This document shows, piece by piece, positions 62,879 through 64,000 of a stretch of 64,000 nucleotides of DNA. Location of the stretch: NCBI GenBank assembly GCA_963677165.2, contig CAXXSX010000002.1, positions 3,658,001-3,722,000 of the forward strand, written 5' to 3'. The stretch comes from JAFGXT01 sp963677165. Its GTDB lineage: Bacteria > Verrucomicrobiota > Lentisphaeria > Victivallales > SZUA-371. The notes beneath the pieces are model-generated. The model was not told where the DNA came from. It saw only the letters and a list, made by a program, of their open reading frames with translations, and did no database searches. The position numbers and the translations under genes are program-made. Positions within the stretch are counted from its first letter, which is position 1; the number at the start of each line of letters is the position of its first letter.

Positions 62879-64000
62879 ATGTGTAATGTTTCAGTTTTTA
62901 ATGGTAGTTGCGGCTTGAATGAGGTATATTTTACCTTAACCTCAACTCCTTCTACAGATTTCAATACAGAAGCAGATAAGCTGCTCAATACTTACTCTCA
63001 CCTTTTATTGAGGAATGGCTGTAGTGAGGAGACTGAAATTTTTCTGCGGTTTCACTTGAGTGATATTACCAACCAGGCACCGTTGCTTCATCACAAAATC
63101 TGCGCACGCGGCGGATTTGTTTCGGTCATCGGTCAGGCTCCGGTTAATGGAGCCAGGATAGCTTTGGAAGCCTGGCATTTCCATAAGGAAGGGCAGCCGG
63201 TCAGACGAGAACAGTTGTCATCGGATGAATTTGATGTTTTGCTGGATAATTACCGTTTGATGTATCACCGAACGCCAAAGGTTTTGTCAAATGGCAGTGC
63301 CGGTCAGACATCAGAAGTATTTTCAGGTCTCTGCAATGCTCTTGGTGCTCGTAATGGTAACCTGGCGGATAACTGCATCCGCACCTGGCTTTACTGCAGA
63401 GATATCGACAGTAATTATGCGGGGCTGGTGAATTCCAGAAAAGAATTGTTTAAGGCGAATGGAATGAACAGCAAAACTCACTTTATTGCCAGTACTGGCA
63501 TAGAGGGCAAAAGCGAAGAAGTTTCTCAGGTGGTTGGTATGGATTCATTATCGCTTTGGGGACACGATGCTGCTCAGGTTGAATTTATGCATGCGCCGGA
63601 GCATATGTCTCCTACAGCTATTTACGGAGTGACTTTTGAACGCGGCACCAGGATAGTTTATGGCGACCGTTCACATTATTATATTTCCGGTACCGCCAGC
63701 ATTGACCGTGAAGGTAATATTTTGCATTGTAATGATGCCGTAGAGCAAACCCGGAGAACTGTTGAAAATATCATTGCGCTACTCAACAACCACGGCGCGA
63801 CTCTCGACGATCTGAAAATTGCCAATGTCTATATCCGTGATCTAGCGGACGCTTCGGCGATAGAGCGGGAACTGGATACGTTGCTTCCGGCTTCCCTGCC
63901 GAGAATTCTGGTCTTCGCGCCGGTGTGCCGTCCGGGTTGGCTCATGGAAATTGATGCCATCGGCGTTAATGCCAATGGCAACGATGCATTTCCTGACTTT
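62879..64000 (+). CDS. Rid-like (YjgF family) protein, 3' end outside the window
   Basis: The frame is open from ATG 62879, with AAAGGAG 8 bases upstream, to the window edge: 374 codons. The C-terminal third (about 240-374; HYYISGTASIDREGNILHCN, AVEQTRRTVENIIALLNNHG, IANVYIRDLADASAIE) follows the Rid/YjgF pattern; the N-terminal part (about 60-230) may be a second, degenerate domain, as in chorismatase-like or tandem Rid proteins. No signal peptide, so it is cytoplasmic, unlike its operon neighbours. It lies 36 bases after the PPC gene and is probably cotranscribed. The enzymatic role is not known. Confidence 0.72.
   Translation, partial: MCNVSVFNGSCGLNEVYFTLTSTPSTDFNTEADKLLNTYSHLLLRNGCSEETEIFLRFHLSDITNQAPLLHHKICARGGFVSVIGQAPVNGARIALEAWHFHKEGQPVRREQLSSDEFDVLLDNYRLMYHRTPKVLSNGSAGQTSEVFSGLCNALGARNGNLADNCIRTWLYCRDIDSNYAGLVNSRKELFKANGMNSKTHFIASTGIEGKSEEVSQVVGMDSLSLWGHDAAQVEFMHAPEHMSPTAIYGVTFERGTRIVYGDRSHYYISGTASIDREGNILHCNDAVEQTRRTVENIIALLNNHGATLDDLKIANVYIRDLADASAIERELDTLLPASLPRILVFAPVCRPGWLMEIDAIGVNANGNDAFPDF

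Noticed and set aside
1..64000. tRNA or rRNA genes, CRISPR arrays, insertion sequences, prophage, toxin-antitoxin pairs
   Set aside because: I looked in all spacers and saw no cloverleaf with anticodon arms, no regularly spaced repeats, and no transposase, integrase or phage motifs.

Overview
The window is a chromosomal segment of a Gram-negative, carbohydrate-degrading bacterium, most likely a member of the Lentisphaerota (Victivallis/Lentisphaera type), with the wider Planctomycetota-Verrucomicrobiota group as the alternative. Evidence: five secreted pseudopilins with the FTLIELLVVIAIIAIL leader (four also carry the C-terminal H-X9-DG signature), an FGly sulfatase, large lipid-free exported glycoside hydrolases, a DUF1549/DUF1553-DUF1501-PPC operon, a peptidoglycan-associated lipoprotein, and many one-gene-one-regulator sugar loci. 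No tRNA, rRNA, CRISPR array, insertion sequence or phage gene was found.

Layout. 1-4.5 kb: truncated chemoreceptor with cheW, then a fructokinase-like PfkB gene divergent from a GntR/LacI hybrid regulator. 4.6-9.3 kb: a large GT-C-like membrane protein, a sulfatase and a divergent AraC regulator. 9.3-15 kb: a pseudopilin with a small exported protein, a TetR regulator, and a three-gene minus-strand operon (DUF454/YbaN, PCP_red-radical SAM HutW/ChuW-like protein, flavodoxin) that looks like anaerobic haem breakdown for iron. 15-22.4 kb: pseudopilin/TIM-barrel-CBM9/ROK locus, and a GH36-like gene divergent from its GntR/LacI regulator with twin operators. 22.4-24.2 kb: pal and ilvE. 24.3-30 kb: LamG-GH2 enzyme, pseudopilin and divergent LacI. 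30-32.6 kb: gap and pgk. 33-35.9 kb: IclR and a DUF6259-like glycosidase. 36-45 kb: two tandem LacI-pseudopilin-GH39-like triplets. 45-49.4 kb: GT39-like membrane protein, LOG-family protein, fabI (frameshifted in this sequence) and fabG. 49.5-52.1 kb: rpmJ-rpsM-rpsK-rpoA-rplQ. 52.6-55.6 kb: two PilT-type ATPases. 55.6-57.5 kb: M28 peptidase and DUF2325 protein. 57.7-64 kb: DUF1549/DUF1553, DUF1501, PPC-domain and Rid-like genes, the last running off the edge.

How the genes work together. The repeated unit is a locus made of a transcription factor, one pseudopilin and one large exported glycosidase. It occurs three times with LacI regulators and once, rearranged, with a ROK regulator. Regulators sit beside visible palindromic operators, two of them in near-consensus sigma70 promoters. 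A second theme is iron/haem: an AATTAGG-N4-CCTAATT palindrome, like a DtxR/IdeR box, lies in front of the haem operon, the DUF2325 gene and the 9.8-10.8 kb pseudopilin. The remaining genes are housekeeping (glycolysis, fatty acid synthesis, ribosome/RNA polymerase). All functional assignments rest on reading the translated sequence without database searches.
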